From positions 330,280 to 394,279 of the forward strand of contig NZ_JAANPV010000003.1 of assembly GCF_011290505.1 (NCBI RefSeq): a stretch of DNA of 64,000 bases. The letters are read 5' to 3'. Each line of letters starts with the position of its first letter. Position 1 is the stretch's first letter. The notes beneath the pieces were generated by a model. That model worked only from the letters and a program-made list of their open reading frames with translations, ran no database searches and had not been told where the DNA came from. This document shows positions 41,331-49,121 of this stretch, piece by piece. The position numbers and the translations under genes are program-made. Source of the stretch: Paenalcaligenes suwonensis. GTDB lineage: Bacteria > Pseudomonadota > Gammaproteobacteria > Burkholderiales > Burkholderiaceae_B.

Positions 41331-42047
41331 TTATAACCACCTATCCATCAATTCAAAATCTTCGGGCCACGTTACTTTCAAATTACGTTTAGAACCCGGT
41401 ATCAATAAAGGCTGGCCACCTTGCAACTCAACAGCAGAGGCTTCATCGGTAATGCTAGCCCCTTGTTGTTGGGCTTTTTGCAAACAGTCTAATAAGTAAT
41501 TGGCTTTGAACATTTGTGGCGTTTGCGCCAACCACAGGCCTTCCCTATCTACGGTTTGCTCACTGCGTGTCTGCCTATCTTCTTGCAATGGTGTTTGACG
41601 CTTGACGGTATCCGTCACCGGCCATGCCAAGAGGCCACCTTGGCCGTGCTCTAAGCAGCCGGAAATTAGACGTTCTAAATCTTCTACGGGTACTCCTGGA
41701 CGAGCCGCATCATGCACCAAAGCCCACGTATCGTCATCAGCGCGTAAGTCCTCTAGAGCCTGACGTACAGTCTGGTCACGAGTTTCACCACCACAATGAC
41801 GCCACACTGTGCGCTCCATCCCTTGCAAACAAGATTCCACCCAAGTGTCTTCCCTGCTTACAATAACCCTAATCTGACTAATGCGTGGTTCACGCAACAA
41901 CGCCTGCACAGTTCGGCGTAGCATAGGTTCTCCACCTATTAACGCATACTGTTTGGGTACGGTTGCCGACAGCAACACTGATCCACCTCGGCGAGCCCGC
42001 GTACCTACGCCTGCAGCCGGTACAATTGCAATAATTTTTTTACTCAT
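41331..42047 (-). CDS. ispD: 2-C-methyl-D-erythritol 4-phosphate cytidylyltransferase
   Basis: Adds CMP to methylerythritol phosphate in isoprenoid synthesis. From the ATG at 42047, with AAGGA about 5 nt upstream, the product has 238 residues. The nucleotide-binding start is IIAIVPAAGVGTR, with PKQYALIGG and LVHDAARPGV following. The glycine-rich loop carries a short insertion (RARRGGSVLLSATVPKQY) relative to E. coli. Its start is only 13 bp from the divergent mfd start. Confidence 0.95.
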   Translation of the reverse strand: MSKKIIAIVPAAGVGTRARRGGSVLLSATVPKQYALIGGEPMLRRTVQALLREPRISQIRVIVSREDTWVESCLQGMERTVWRHCGGETRDQTVRQALEDLRADDDTWALVHDAARPGVPVEDLERLISGCLEHGQGGLLAWPVTDTVKRQTPLQEDRQTRSEQTVDREGLWLAQTPQMFKANYLLDCLQKAQQQGASITDEASAVELQGGQPLLIPGSKRNLKVTWPEDFELMDRWL

Positions 42048-42060
42048 CCTATTCCTTACC

Positions 42061-45000
42061 ATGAGCTCCCTGCCTTCATCCAACATCTCTGCCGCTCTGT
42101 CTTTACCCAGCACTGGCGAGCTGCTGAAATCTCTGAAGCCGGGGCAGCGCTATACCCAAAGCCTTCCACCTGGTTCTGGCGATGCCTGCTTACTGGCCGA
42201 CTTAGCCCTACGCAGTGCTCGCCCCCTAGTCATTCTATGCGCCAACCCGCTGGATGCATCGCGACTGGCCGACGAACTACCCTTATTCATTCCCAGTTTA
42301 AACATTAGGCAGTTTCCTGACTGGGAAACTCTGCCCTATGATGGTTTTTCACCGCATGAAGCCTTAGTGTCTTCACGCCTGCAAACCATGCATGCCCTAC
42401 AGCAGAAAACGGTTGATGTACTGACAGTACCGGTAAGCACTGCCTTGTACCGTTTGGCACCACCTTCTTTTTTAGCCGCTTATACCTTCTCGTTTAAACA
42501 AGGCAGCAAACTAGACGAAACCCAGCTGCGCGAACAGATGGTGCTGGCTAATTATAATCACGTCACCCAAGTTACTGCACCCGGTGAGTTCTGCGTACGC
42601 GGCGGATTGATAGACATCTTCCCTATGGGCTCGGTATTACCCTACCGTTTGGACCTATTCGACGATGAGATCGAGTCCATACGCGCGTTCGATGCCGATA
42701 CCCAGCGCAGCCTCTATCCCGTGCCTGAAGTGCAGTTATTGCCTGGCCGCGAGTTTCCCATGGATGAAGCGGCACGCACCTTATTTCGTAGTCGTTTCCG
42801 TGAGGTATTTGAAGGCGACCCGTCCCGTGCCCTGCCCTATAAAGACATAGGTAATGGCATCGCTTTCGCCGGTGTGGAGTATTACCTCCCCCTCTTTTTT
42901 GAGCAAACCGCCACGCTGTTTGACTACCTTAGCGATCAAGCTTTAGTGGTTACTCACGGTGACTTAGCGGGCGCGATAGAACACTTTCACACTGACACCC
43001 ATAGCCGCTACACCTTCTTAAATGCAGACCGTGAGCGCCCGGTATTGCCGCCACACTCACTCTTCTTAAATGAAAGCGAGCTGTATGCTCGCCTCAAAGA
43101 ATACCCCAGACTCAACCTACAAGCCGGTGCACCACACCCTGACTTCGAGGCACTACCCGAAGTCGCCGTTAACCGCCGTGCCGAAGACCCTGTCGCTGCC
43201 CTACGTCGCGAGATTACCGATCCTGCTCGACGTACCGTGTTGTGCGCTGACTCGGCGGGTAGGCGTGAAACCTTAGGGCAAATGCTGCAAGAGTTTGGCC
43301 TACACGTGCCATCCATTCCGGCCGACCTGCAAGACTTCTTGCAATCAGATGCGCAGTTTGCCTTGGTGGTAGCCCCCCTATCGCAAGGCTTTGCACTGCA
43401 TAGTGCAGCCATTAGCATCCTAACGGAAAACGATCTCTACCCCACCCAGGCTCGTAGTCAACGTAGACGTGGCAAACAAGAAAAAACCACTGACGTAGAA
43501 GCCATGGTGCGCGACCTATCCGAGTTGCGCGAGGGTGATCCTGTCGTGCACAGCGAACACGGTATTGGCCGCTATTGCGGCCTAATCGAGATGGACCTAG
43601 GCGAAGGTCCCATGGAGCTACTGCATCTGGAGTACGCCAAAGAAGCCACGCTCTATGTACCCGTGTCCCAGTTGCACCTTATCTCACGCTATAGCGGCAC
43701 AGACGCCGAGTCAGCCCCCTTACACCAGCTAGGCTCAGGACAATGGGAAAAAGCACGCCGTAAAGCTGCAAAACAAGCCCGCGACACCGCTGCTGAATTG
43801 CTAGACTTGTACGCCAAACGTGCTCTACGCACGGGCAATCAATACAAATTGCCGTTTAGCAACTACGAAGAGTTTGCTGCCGGTTTTGGTTTCCAAGCCA
43901 CCACGGATCAACAAGCCGCTATTGACTCGGTACTGGATGACATGCGTTCTAGCCGCCCTATGGATAGGCTAATTTGTGGTGATGTGGGCTTTGGCAAAAC
44001 CGAGGTTGCCTTGCGTGCAGCGTTCTTGGCCGTGGCGAATGGTATGCAGGTTGCCTTGTTGTGCCCTACCACCTTGCTAGCAGAACAGCATGCCCAAACC
44101 TTTACTGATCGTTTTGCTGACTGGCCTGTACGCGTTGCAGAGCTCTCACGCTTTAGATCAGGCAAAGAAAGCAAACAAGCCATAGACGGCTTGGCATCCG
44201 GACAGGTGGATATTGTGATTGGTACGCATAAAATCTTGTCCTCTAGCGTGCAGTTTAAAAACCTAGGCTTAGTCATCATCGATGAGGAACACCGTTTTGG
44301 CGTACGCCAAAAAGAAGCGCTGAAAGCACTACGTTCTGAAGTAGATGTGCTTACCTTAACGGCCACCCCTATTCCTCGTACCCTAGGGATGTCATTAGAA
44401 GGTATTCGTGATTTCTCGGTCATTGCTACAGCTCCACAAAAACGCTTAGCCATCAAAACCTTTGTGCGTCGCGAAGATGGCAGCACCATCCGTGAAGCCC
44501 TGCTACGTGAGCTTAAACGTGGTGGCCAAGTGTATTTCTTGCATAACGAAGTAGAAACCATCCAAAACCGTAGAGCTCGATTAGAAGAACTGGTACCCGA
44601 AGCCCGCATTGGGGTTGCGCATGGCCAAATGCCCGAGCGCGAACTTGAAAGCGTGATGAAAGACTTCTATCAAAAACGCTTCAATGTTTTGCTATGCACC
44701 ACCATTATCGAAACCGGTATTGATGTGCCCAGTGCGAATACTATTGTGATTCACCGCGCGGACAAACTAGGCTTGGCGCAAATGCACCAGCTACGTGGCC
44801 GTGTGGGTAGATCACACCACCAAGCCTATGCCTATATGCTTACCCCTGGCGAAGACGCTATTACCAGCAATGCCAAAAAACGATTAGAAGCCATTCAAGC
44901 CATGGAAGAACTAGGTTCAGGCTTCTTCCTCGCCATGAATGACTTAGAAATTCGAGGGGCTGGTGAAGTACTGGGTGAGCACCAATCTGGCAATATTCAA

Positions 45001-45534
45001 GAAATCGGTTTCTCCATGTACACCGACATGTTGAACACCGCGATCAAGGCGCTAAAAGCTGGCGAAGAGCCCGACCTAGACAGCCCATTTACAAGCGGGT
45101 GCGAAGTGAATCTACGCGCATCAGCCTTGCTGCCCGCGGATTACTGCCCGGATGTACATGCACGTTTGGGGCTATACAAAAAACTGTCTCATGCCCGTGA
45201 CAATGACGAGCTAAACAGCCTACAAGAAGAACTAATTGATCGCTACGGCCCCTTGCCCGAAGCCGCTCAAACACTGATGGCCGTACACCGCATACGCTTA
45301 GCCGCTGAAGCGTTAGGCATTACCAAAGTGGATGTCACTAGCGACTATGCCAACATACAGTTTTCCAGCAAACCCAATGTAGACCCCATTACCTTGATTG
45401 AACTGGTGCAAAAAAACAAACACATTCGTTTCGCTGGACCAGACAAACTCAAAATGGAAATGCCCAACGACACGGCGTTAAAAGAACGGGCGCAACACGT
45501 ACTTAACCTGTTGCAACGCATTAGCCGCGCCTAA
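42061..45534 (+). CDS. mfd: Transcription-repair coupling factor Mfd
   Basis: ATP-driven translocase that removes RNA polymerase stalled at DNA lesions and recruits UvrA. From the ATG at 42061 the protein has 1157 residues. The N-terminal UvrB-like module spans about 1-330 (DWETLPYDGFSPHEALVSSRL), the RNA polymerase-interacting domain about 460-540 (GDPVVHSEHGIGRY), and the motor has Walker A DVGFGKTE (about 640) and DEEH (741-744). LTATPIPRTLGMSLEGIRD and RGRVGRS follow, then the TRCF C-terminal domain. No Shine-Dalgarno is seen before the ATG. Confidence 0.96.
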   Translation: MSSLPSSNISAALSLPSTGELLKSLKPGQRYTQSLPPGSGDACLLADLALRSARPLVILCANPLDASRLADELPLFIPSLNIRQFPDWETLPYDGFSPHEALVSSRLQTMHALQQKTVDVLTVPVSTALYRLAPPSFLAAYTFSFKQGSKLDETQLREQMVLANYNHVTQVTAPGEFCVRGGLIDIFPMGSVLPYRLDLFDDEIESIRAFDADTQRSLYPVPEVQLLPGREFPMDEAARTLFRSRFREVFEGDPSRALPYKDIGNGIAFAGVEYYLPLFFEQTATLFDYLSDQALVVTHGDLAGAIEHFHTDTHSRYTFLNADRERPVLPPHSLFLNESELYARLKEYPRLNLQAGAPHPDFEALPEVAVNRRAEDPVAALRREITDPARRTVLCADSAGRRETLGQMLQEFGLHVPSIPADLQDFLQSDAQFALVVAPLSQGFALHSAAISILTENDLYPTQARSQRRRGKQEKTTDVEAMVRDLSELREGDPVVHSEHGIGRYCGLIEMDLGEGPMELLHLEYAKEATLYVPVSQLHLISRYSGTDAESAPLHQLGSGQWEKARRKAAKQARDTAAELLDLYAKRALRTGNQYKLPFSNYEEFAAGFGFQATTDQQAAIDSVLDDMRSSRPMDRLICGDVGFGKTEVALRAAFLAVANGMQVALLCPTTLLAEQHAQTFTDRFADWPVRVAELSRFRSGKESKQAIDGLASGQVDIVIGTHKILSSSVQFKNLGLVIIDEEHRFGVRQKEALKALRSEVDVLTLTATPIPRTLGMSLEGIRDFSVIATAPQKRLAIKTFVRREDGSTIREALLRELKRGGQVYFLHNEVETIQNRRARLEELVPEARIGVAHGQMPERELESVMKDFYQKRFNVLLCTTIIETGIDVPSANTIVIHRADKLGLAQMHQLRGRVGRSHHQAYAYMLTPGEDAITSNAKKRLEAIQAMEELGSGFFLAMNDLEIRGAGEVLGEHQSGNIQEIGFSMYTDMLNTAIKALKAGEEPDLDSPFTSGCEVNLRASALLPADYCPDVHARLGLYKKLSHARDNDELNSLQEELIDRYGPLPEAAQTLMAVHRIRLAAEALGITKVDVTSDYANIQFSSKPNVDPITLIELVQKNKHIRFAGPDKLKMEMPNDTALKERAQHVLNLLQRISRA

Positions 45535-45551
45535 ATACTCCGTAAAAATGC

Positions 45552-45580
45552 TTGCCCACGCCAAAAACACTCGTTATAGT
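45552..45580 (+). promoter_or_regulatory. Candidate promoter for the leader and EamA gene, with inverted repeat
   Basis: TTGCCC (45552-45557) and TATAGT (45575-45580) stand at 17-bp spacing. TGCCCAC (45553-45559) and GTGGGCA (45579-45585) form a perfect 7-bp inverted repeat that covers both boxes. The repeat could be an operator or the remains of an mfd terminator, though no T-run follows. Confidence 0.55.
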
Positions 45581-45672
45581 GGGCAGGTATAGTTCATTTA
45601 TAGAACCCATTCATACTACTCACCACACACCACTCTACTCGCGCTTGCCCCACTTGGGCGGCCGGTGTGCGC

Positions 45673-45768
45673 GTGAATGCAGCAACCCCTCCCCCTCCCT
45701 CATCTATAGCGCCTCCAGTAATGTCTAGCGTAGTCGTAGCTCACGTCGTCGTAGCCGTAGTAGCTTAA
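45673..45768 (+). CDS. Valine-rich leader peptide (candidate attenuator peptide)
   Basis: From GTG 45673 a 31-codon frame ends at TAA 45766-45768. The first half is Pro/Ser/Ala-rich, and the last 15 residues read MSSVVVAHVVVAVVA, eight of them valine. This layout closely resembles IvbL of E. coli, the ilvBN leader peptide, with two Val runs split by one residue. The ATG at 45721 would give only the Val-rich part; GTG 45667 is also in frame. No strong Shine-Dalgarno precedes any of the three. A stem with a U tract follows the stop directly, and the EamA gene begins 96 bp after it. Translation and function are inferred. Confidence 0.6.
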   Translation: MNAATPPPPSSIAPPVMSSVVVAHVVVAVVA

Positions 45769-45788
45769 CGACCCTCATTACTGTTTTT
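45716..45788 (+). terminator. Candidate attenuator stem with U tract
   Basis: CAGTAATG (45716-45723) pairs perfectly with CATTACTG (45776-45783), which runs into TTTTT. The loop of 52 nt holds the valine codons and a smaller GTCGT/ACGAC stem (45748-45752/45768-45772). A ribosome stalled on the Val codons would cover the 5' arm and prevent pairing. The stem is short and AU-rich, so its strength as a terminator is uncertain. Confidence 0.45.
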
Positions 45789-45789
45789 C

Positions 45790-45835
45790 TTCGGCTTTCA
45801 CTGCTTGTAAATGAAAGCGACTGCTGTTGGCCGAA
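45790..45835 (+). promoter_or_regulatory. Stem-loop ahead of the EamA start
   Basis: TTCGGC (45790-45795) can pair with GCCGAA (45830-45835), and an inner CTTTCA (45795-45800) with TGAAAG (45812-45817); the two share one base, so they are partly alternative. No T-run follows. It lies 29 bp before the EamA ATG and could belong to the leader's alternative folds. Confidence 0.4.
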
Positions 45836-45864
45836 ATCTATAGCTTTTACTAGATGAGACTATC

Positions 45865-46716
45865 ATGTCATTTTTAAATCCTGCGTGGTCTGCACATGCA
45901 GCCATGGGACTATTTGTATTGTTATGGGGCAGCGCCGCCCTATTTACCCGCTGGGGCCTAGATTACGCCTCGCCCACGGTATTGCTGTTATTACGGTTTT
46001 CCTTAGCGATGGGAGCCTTATTGCTGCTGGGTTTACGCAGACCCATCTGGCCTGCTAAAGGTACGCGTTGGCAAGTAGCTAGCACCGGCTTACTGTTAGT
46101 AGGTGGCTATTCCATTTTCTACTTCCAGTCTATGGCACATGGCATTACCCCCGGTTTATTAGCTACCTTGCTCGGTACCCAGCCTGTACTCACCTTACTG
46201 CTTACAGAGCGTCGGTTTTCCATTTGGCGTTTAAGCGGCTTATTACCCTCCATGGCAGGTTTAGCCTTAGTAGTATGGCAAGGTGCATCGGTAGCGAATA
46301 TCTCTACGCTGGGGCTGTTATATGGCCTAGGAGCACTGGCTTGCATTACCTTTGGCTCACTACGCCAGAAAAGCATTCAACAGGCACCAGACGCGGTATT
46401 ACCGTTGCAGTATGTCATGACCCTATTGCTCTGCATTGTTATGCTGCCGTTTGAAACCCAAACCCTGAACCTAGACTGGGGCTTAGTAATTCCGTTGTTA
46501 TGGCTAGGCTTGGTAATTTCTGTCGCTGCTCAATTGCTGCTGTATCGCATGATACGTTCTGGCAATCTGGTCAACATCACCAGCTTGTTTTACTTAGTGC
46601 CTGTGGTCACTGTGATTATGGACTATGTGTTTTTAGGTAATGCTCTGCCTGCTTTAGCGTTAGTAGGTATGGTGGCTATTTTGGCAGGCTTAGCTTTGGT
46701 GTTTAGGAAGGCTTAA
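45865..46716 (+). CDS. EamA/DMT-family transporter
   Basis: Inner-membrane transporter of the drug/metabolite superfamily, 283 residues with about ten helices in two EamA repeats. Repeat 1 is about 12-135 (LLWGSAALFTRWGLDYASPTVLLLLRFSLA, LLATLLGTQPVLTLLL), repeat 2 about 147-280 (GSLRQKSIQQAPDAVLPLQYV, LFYLVPVVTVIMDY). Members such as RhtA and YddG export amino acids. The valine-rich leader peptide 96 bp upstream suggests a link to branched-chain amino acids, but substrate is unproven. The ribosome binding site is weak. Repeat cassette 2 begins 40 bp after the stop. Confidence 0.9.
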   Translation: MSFLNPAWSAHAAMGLFVLLWGSAALFTRWGLDYASPTVLLLLRFSLAMGALLLLGLRRPIWPAKGTRWQVASTGLLLVGGYSIFYFQSMAHGITPGLLATLLGTQPVLTLLLTERRFSIWRLSGLLPSMAGLALVVWQGASVANISTLGLLYGLGALACITFGSLRQKSIQQAPDAVLPLQYVMTLLLCIVMLPFETQTLNLDWGLVIPLLWLGLVISVAAQLLLYRMIRSGNLVNITSLFYLVPVVTVIMDYVFLGNALPALALVGMVAILAGLALVFRKA

Positions 46717-46755
46717 CGAGTCTTTGCTTCTACGTGTAATGTAGGCTCAGGGGAA

Positions 46756-46843
46756 CGGCGGTATCCATCGCACACGCTGGGGACTGCAGGAATACTTTTT
46801 ATGATTTGAGACACCAAATCAAAAAAGTTTCCTCTCCGTCCCC
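46756..46843 (+). repeat. Palindromic repeat, type A copy 3 (cassette 2)
   Basis: Same unit as at 20160, more diverged: GACTGCAGGAATACTTTTTA replaces the usual left arm, but the core TGATTTGAGACACCAAATCA is intact. The 115 bp after it are homologous to, and equal in length with, the stretch between copies 1 and 2. Confidence 0.88.
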
Positions 46844-46958
46844 CTGAGCATGCTGCTACTGAAAGGTTTACAGCCTTTTATTAAGCGCGAGTACGGTTTT
46901 GTTCGTGATGTGGATGAAAGATTAGTAGGTTTCTACGCCCGATCCTGACTCAGGATGA

Positions 46959-47049
46959 CAGCTGTATTCATCGCACATGCTGAGGGACTGCGGAACAACT
47001 TTTTATGATTTGAGACACCAAATCAAAAAAGTTTTCCTCCGCCGCCTCC
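46959..47049 (+). repeat. Palindromic repeat, type A copy 4 (cassette 2)
   Basis: Direct repeat of copy 3, starting 203 bp later, as in cassette 1. The core stem-loop is intact, with a 3-bp insertion in the right arm (CCGCCGCCTCC). The tail has GGCTCACCGCC followed by CTTTCTT. Confidence 0.88.
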
Positions 47050-47343
47050 GAAGTATCGTAATTGATAGGCTCACCGCCCTTTCTTGTGAGCAGTACCCTC
47101 AGCTCGCAATGCTCTGCTAAGCATAGATGTAAACCTCTATACGTAGTATTAGTTGCTACATACAAGAGACTGCTTCGTATTAGCGTAGCGGCTACTATTG
47201 CTCTGCCCTAGATTAGCTACCTTTTCTTCAGGTATTTCTGAGGCACGTCAAGCAACTAACAACATTGCATAAGAAATACAGCGCGACACTATGGGTTTGT
47301 GCAGAAGTACGCACACCCACAGAAATCACCAGTCTAGAAACCT
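47050..47343. other. Spacer of cassette 2 with no recognised gene
   Basis: About 290 bp between copy A4 and copy B2. Its right end (about 47302-47343) resembles the corresponding end in cassette 1 (about 20511-20552). The middle, about 190 bp longer than in cassette 1, shows no gene, RNA or repeat that I can recognise. Confidence 0.6.
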
Positions 47344-47436
47344 CTGCAAGCGACGAGCAAAAGGCGGATGAAAGTGTTTTTTTATTTGGTGTCTCAAATA
47401 AAAAAATACTTTCGCAGCCTTAGGCTACGGCAGACA
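47344..47436 (-). repeat. Palindromic repeat, type B copy 2 (inverted, cassette 2)
   Basis: Nearly identical to copy B1 at 20553: one substitution (GGATGG to GGATGA) and one inserted G (CTTAGGCTAC) over about 93 bp. Orientation is opposite to copies A3 and A4. Confidence 0.9.
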
Positions 47437-47528
47437 GTGATTGATCTGCGGGCTTCTCGCTGTTGGTCTGTCAAAAACATGAGTGCAACACTCAAAAACA
47501 ATCAGCCATTAACACTTTGCCCCAGGAC

Positions 47529-47556
47529 GAAAAAACCCTCCACATCTTGGAGGGTT
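47529..47556 (-). terminator. Rho-independent terminator of serB
   Basis: On the minus strand AACCCTCCA pairs with TGGAGGGTT across a 5-base loop and runs into TTTTTTC. It lies about 50 bp past the serB stop. Confidence 0.92.
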
Positions 47557-47606
47557 CATTCACCATCTACGATAATCCACCCATCATAGGCAGACTATCA
47601 CAGACC

Positions 47607-48458
47607 TTAGAAACTCAATCTAAACCAATTGATAATGGCATCCAGCGGAGCATGGTTCAAAGCATAACGCGCCTGCTCTTGCACCACAGGCTTAGCCCGG
47701 TATGCCACCGAGTAATAGGCTTTAGCCATCATCTTCAGATCGTTAGCCCCATCACCCACTGCAATAATCTGCTCGGACGTGGCATTCAGCTCGGTAGCCA
47801 ACCGAGTAACGTGGTCTGCCTTAGCTTGAGCATCCAAGATATCGCCTAGTACACGGCCAGTGAGTTTGCCGTCTTTTACTTCCAAGGTGTTGGCATAGGC
47901 TTCATCAATGCCCAAACGTGCTTTCAGCTTTTCAGTAAAGAAGGTAAAGCCACCCGACACCAACAGCGTACGTACGCCGTGTTTCTTCGCTTCACTCACC
48001 AAACGTTCAGCCCCAGCATTCAGGTTCAAACGCTGATCGTATACCTGTTGCAACGCCGTTTCAGGCACACCCTCTAGCAAAGCTACACGACGAATTAGGC
48101 TTTCTGAAAAATCCTTAATTTCGCCACGCATAGCGGCTTCAGTGATTGCAGAGACTTGCTCTTTACGACCAACAGCCGCAGCAATTTCATCAATACACTC
48201 AATATTGATAAGCGTTGAGTCCATGTCCATCGCCAGAATACGGCACTCACGCAACAACTGGACGTTATCCAGAAAGGCGAAGTCCATACCTGTACGATCA
48301 CATTCGGCTTTCACCACATCTTTACGGCTAGCATCTGCTGCCAATAAACGCACAACGGTAGGGCCCAACTCTTGCACGCCATCAGCACTGACCAACGCAG
48401 CAATTTTTTCAATAGCAACAGGGTTAAGACGTGGAGACTGAAGAATCAAATGTGACAT
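47607..48458 (-). CDS. serB: Phosphoserine phosphatase SerB
   Basis: Last step of serine synthesis; HAD-superfamily enzyme. From the ATG at 48458 the product is 283 residues. After an N-terminal ACT-like part (about 1-70), motif I is MDMDSTLIN with nucleophile Asp78 and Asp80, then LVSGGFTFF and the C-terminal GDGANDLKMMAKA. A GTG three codons upstream is possible but leaves the start inside the preceding terminator stretch; no good ribosome binding site is seen. It is monocistronic, between repeat cassette 2 and the nuo terminator. Confidence 0.95.
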   Translation of the reverse strand: MSHLILQSPRLNPVAIEKIAALVSADGVQELGPTVVRLLAADASRKDVVKAECDRTGMDFAFLDNVQLLRECRILAMDMDSTLINIECIDEIAAAVGRKEQVSAITEAAMRGEIKDFSESLIRRVALLEGVPETALQQVYDQRLNLNAGAERLVSEAKKHGVRTLLVSGGFTFFTEKLKARLGIDEAYANTLEVKDGKLTGRVLGDILDAQAKADHVTRLATELNATSEQIIAVGDGANDLKMMAKAYYSVAYRAKPVVQEQARYALNHAPLDAIINWFRLSF

Positions 48459-48469
48459 GATACGCACAC

Positions 48470-48545
48470 AAAAAAGAAAACCCTTTGTTCACGCTACCAA
48501 ACCAAACAATACGGGGTAGCTGTGGACCAAAGGGTATGCAATACA
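48470..48545 (-). terminator. Terminator of the nuo operon
   Basis: On the minus strand ACCCTTTG (48545-48538) pairs with CAAAGGGT (48487-48480), with an inner GCTACC/GGTAGC stem, and the 3' side runs into TTTCTTTTTT. It follows the DUF2818 gene by 13 bp and ends just before the serB start. Confidence 0.85.
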
Positions 48546-48557
48546 AAAGAAAATAAC

Positions 48558-49112
48558 TTAGTAGACGCCGTCTGCGGCCATAGCGGCATTGCCACCGCGA
48601 CGTCGTTTCACCAAATAACGCACTACAAAACCTGGATAACCAAGTACTACATACAGGCACAAGCCTATGGCGTAGAACTCCCAGCGCTGCGGGAATACGT
48701 TACCTTGACTGGCTTCAAAGGCAAAACCTAAGACACCCATCAATACAAACAAAATAAGAAACTCGATCAGGCGTGTCATCACACCTTTTTCAATAGCAGG
48801 CTGTTGTCGTAACCAAAATCCTGGCAACCACATCAGCACAGCAAAAATCACTACTACCCCAGCCACTGTCATTAACAACAGAGAGCTGCTATTGAAAAAA
48901 GCACGGGAAATATAGTAGTGCGAGGCATAAGCAGCACCAACTACTAGTGCTGCCATCACTACACAGCGCAACAATCGCAATGCTGTGGAGCCACTTGCCT
49001 CGCCTATTTGACGCCAAGGCATACAGAACAGGGGACGTTGAACAATAAAGGGAAGATTAGCCGTCACAAACGATAACGCAATCAACACCCAAACCGCCGT
49101 ACCCTGTCCCAT
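48558..49112 (-). CDS. DUF2818 family membrane protein
   Basis: A 184-residue membrane protein of unknown function, cotranscribed with the nuo genes (9 bp after nuoN). Two parts match DUF2818: the N-terminal TANLPFIVQRPLF and the C-terminal RLIEFLILFVLMGVLGFAFE with QRWEFYAIGLCLYVVLGYPGFVVRYL. From memory the family is about 95-110 residues; here about 60 extra residues with two more helices (about 42-105) separate the two parts, giving about five helices. The protein ends in a basic stretch (KRRRGG). Conserved placement after nuoN suggests a role in complex I assembly or stability, an inference. Confidence 0.82.
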   Translation of the reverse strand: MGQGTAVWVLIALSFVTANLPFIVQRPLFCMPWRQIGEASGSTALRLLRCVVMAALVVGAAYASHYYISRAFFNSSSLLLMTVAGVVVIFAVLMWLPGFWLRQQPAIEKGVMTRLIEFLILFVLMGVLGFAFEASQGNVFPQRWEFYAIGLCLYVVLGYPGFVVRYLVKRRRGGNAAMAADGVY

Positions 49113-49121
49113 AACTACCTC

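Noticed and set aside
43908..44609. 233-codon frame opposite mfd
   Set aside because: Shadow of the mfd helicase domain, with no family features.
47368..47589. Small frame beginning MKVFFYLVSQIKKYF, and similar frames over the other repeat copies (for example 20272-20523 and 20508-20726, minus strand)
   Set aside because: These frames arise from the palindromic repeats, occur on both strands with the same peptide word, and diverge outside the repeat. They have no ribosome binding site or conserved tail.
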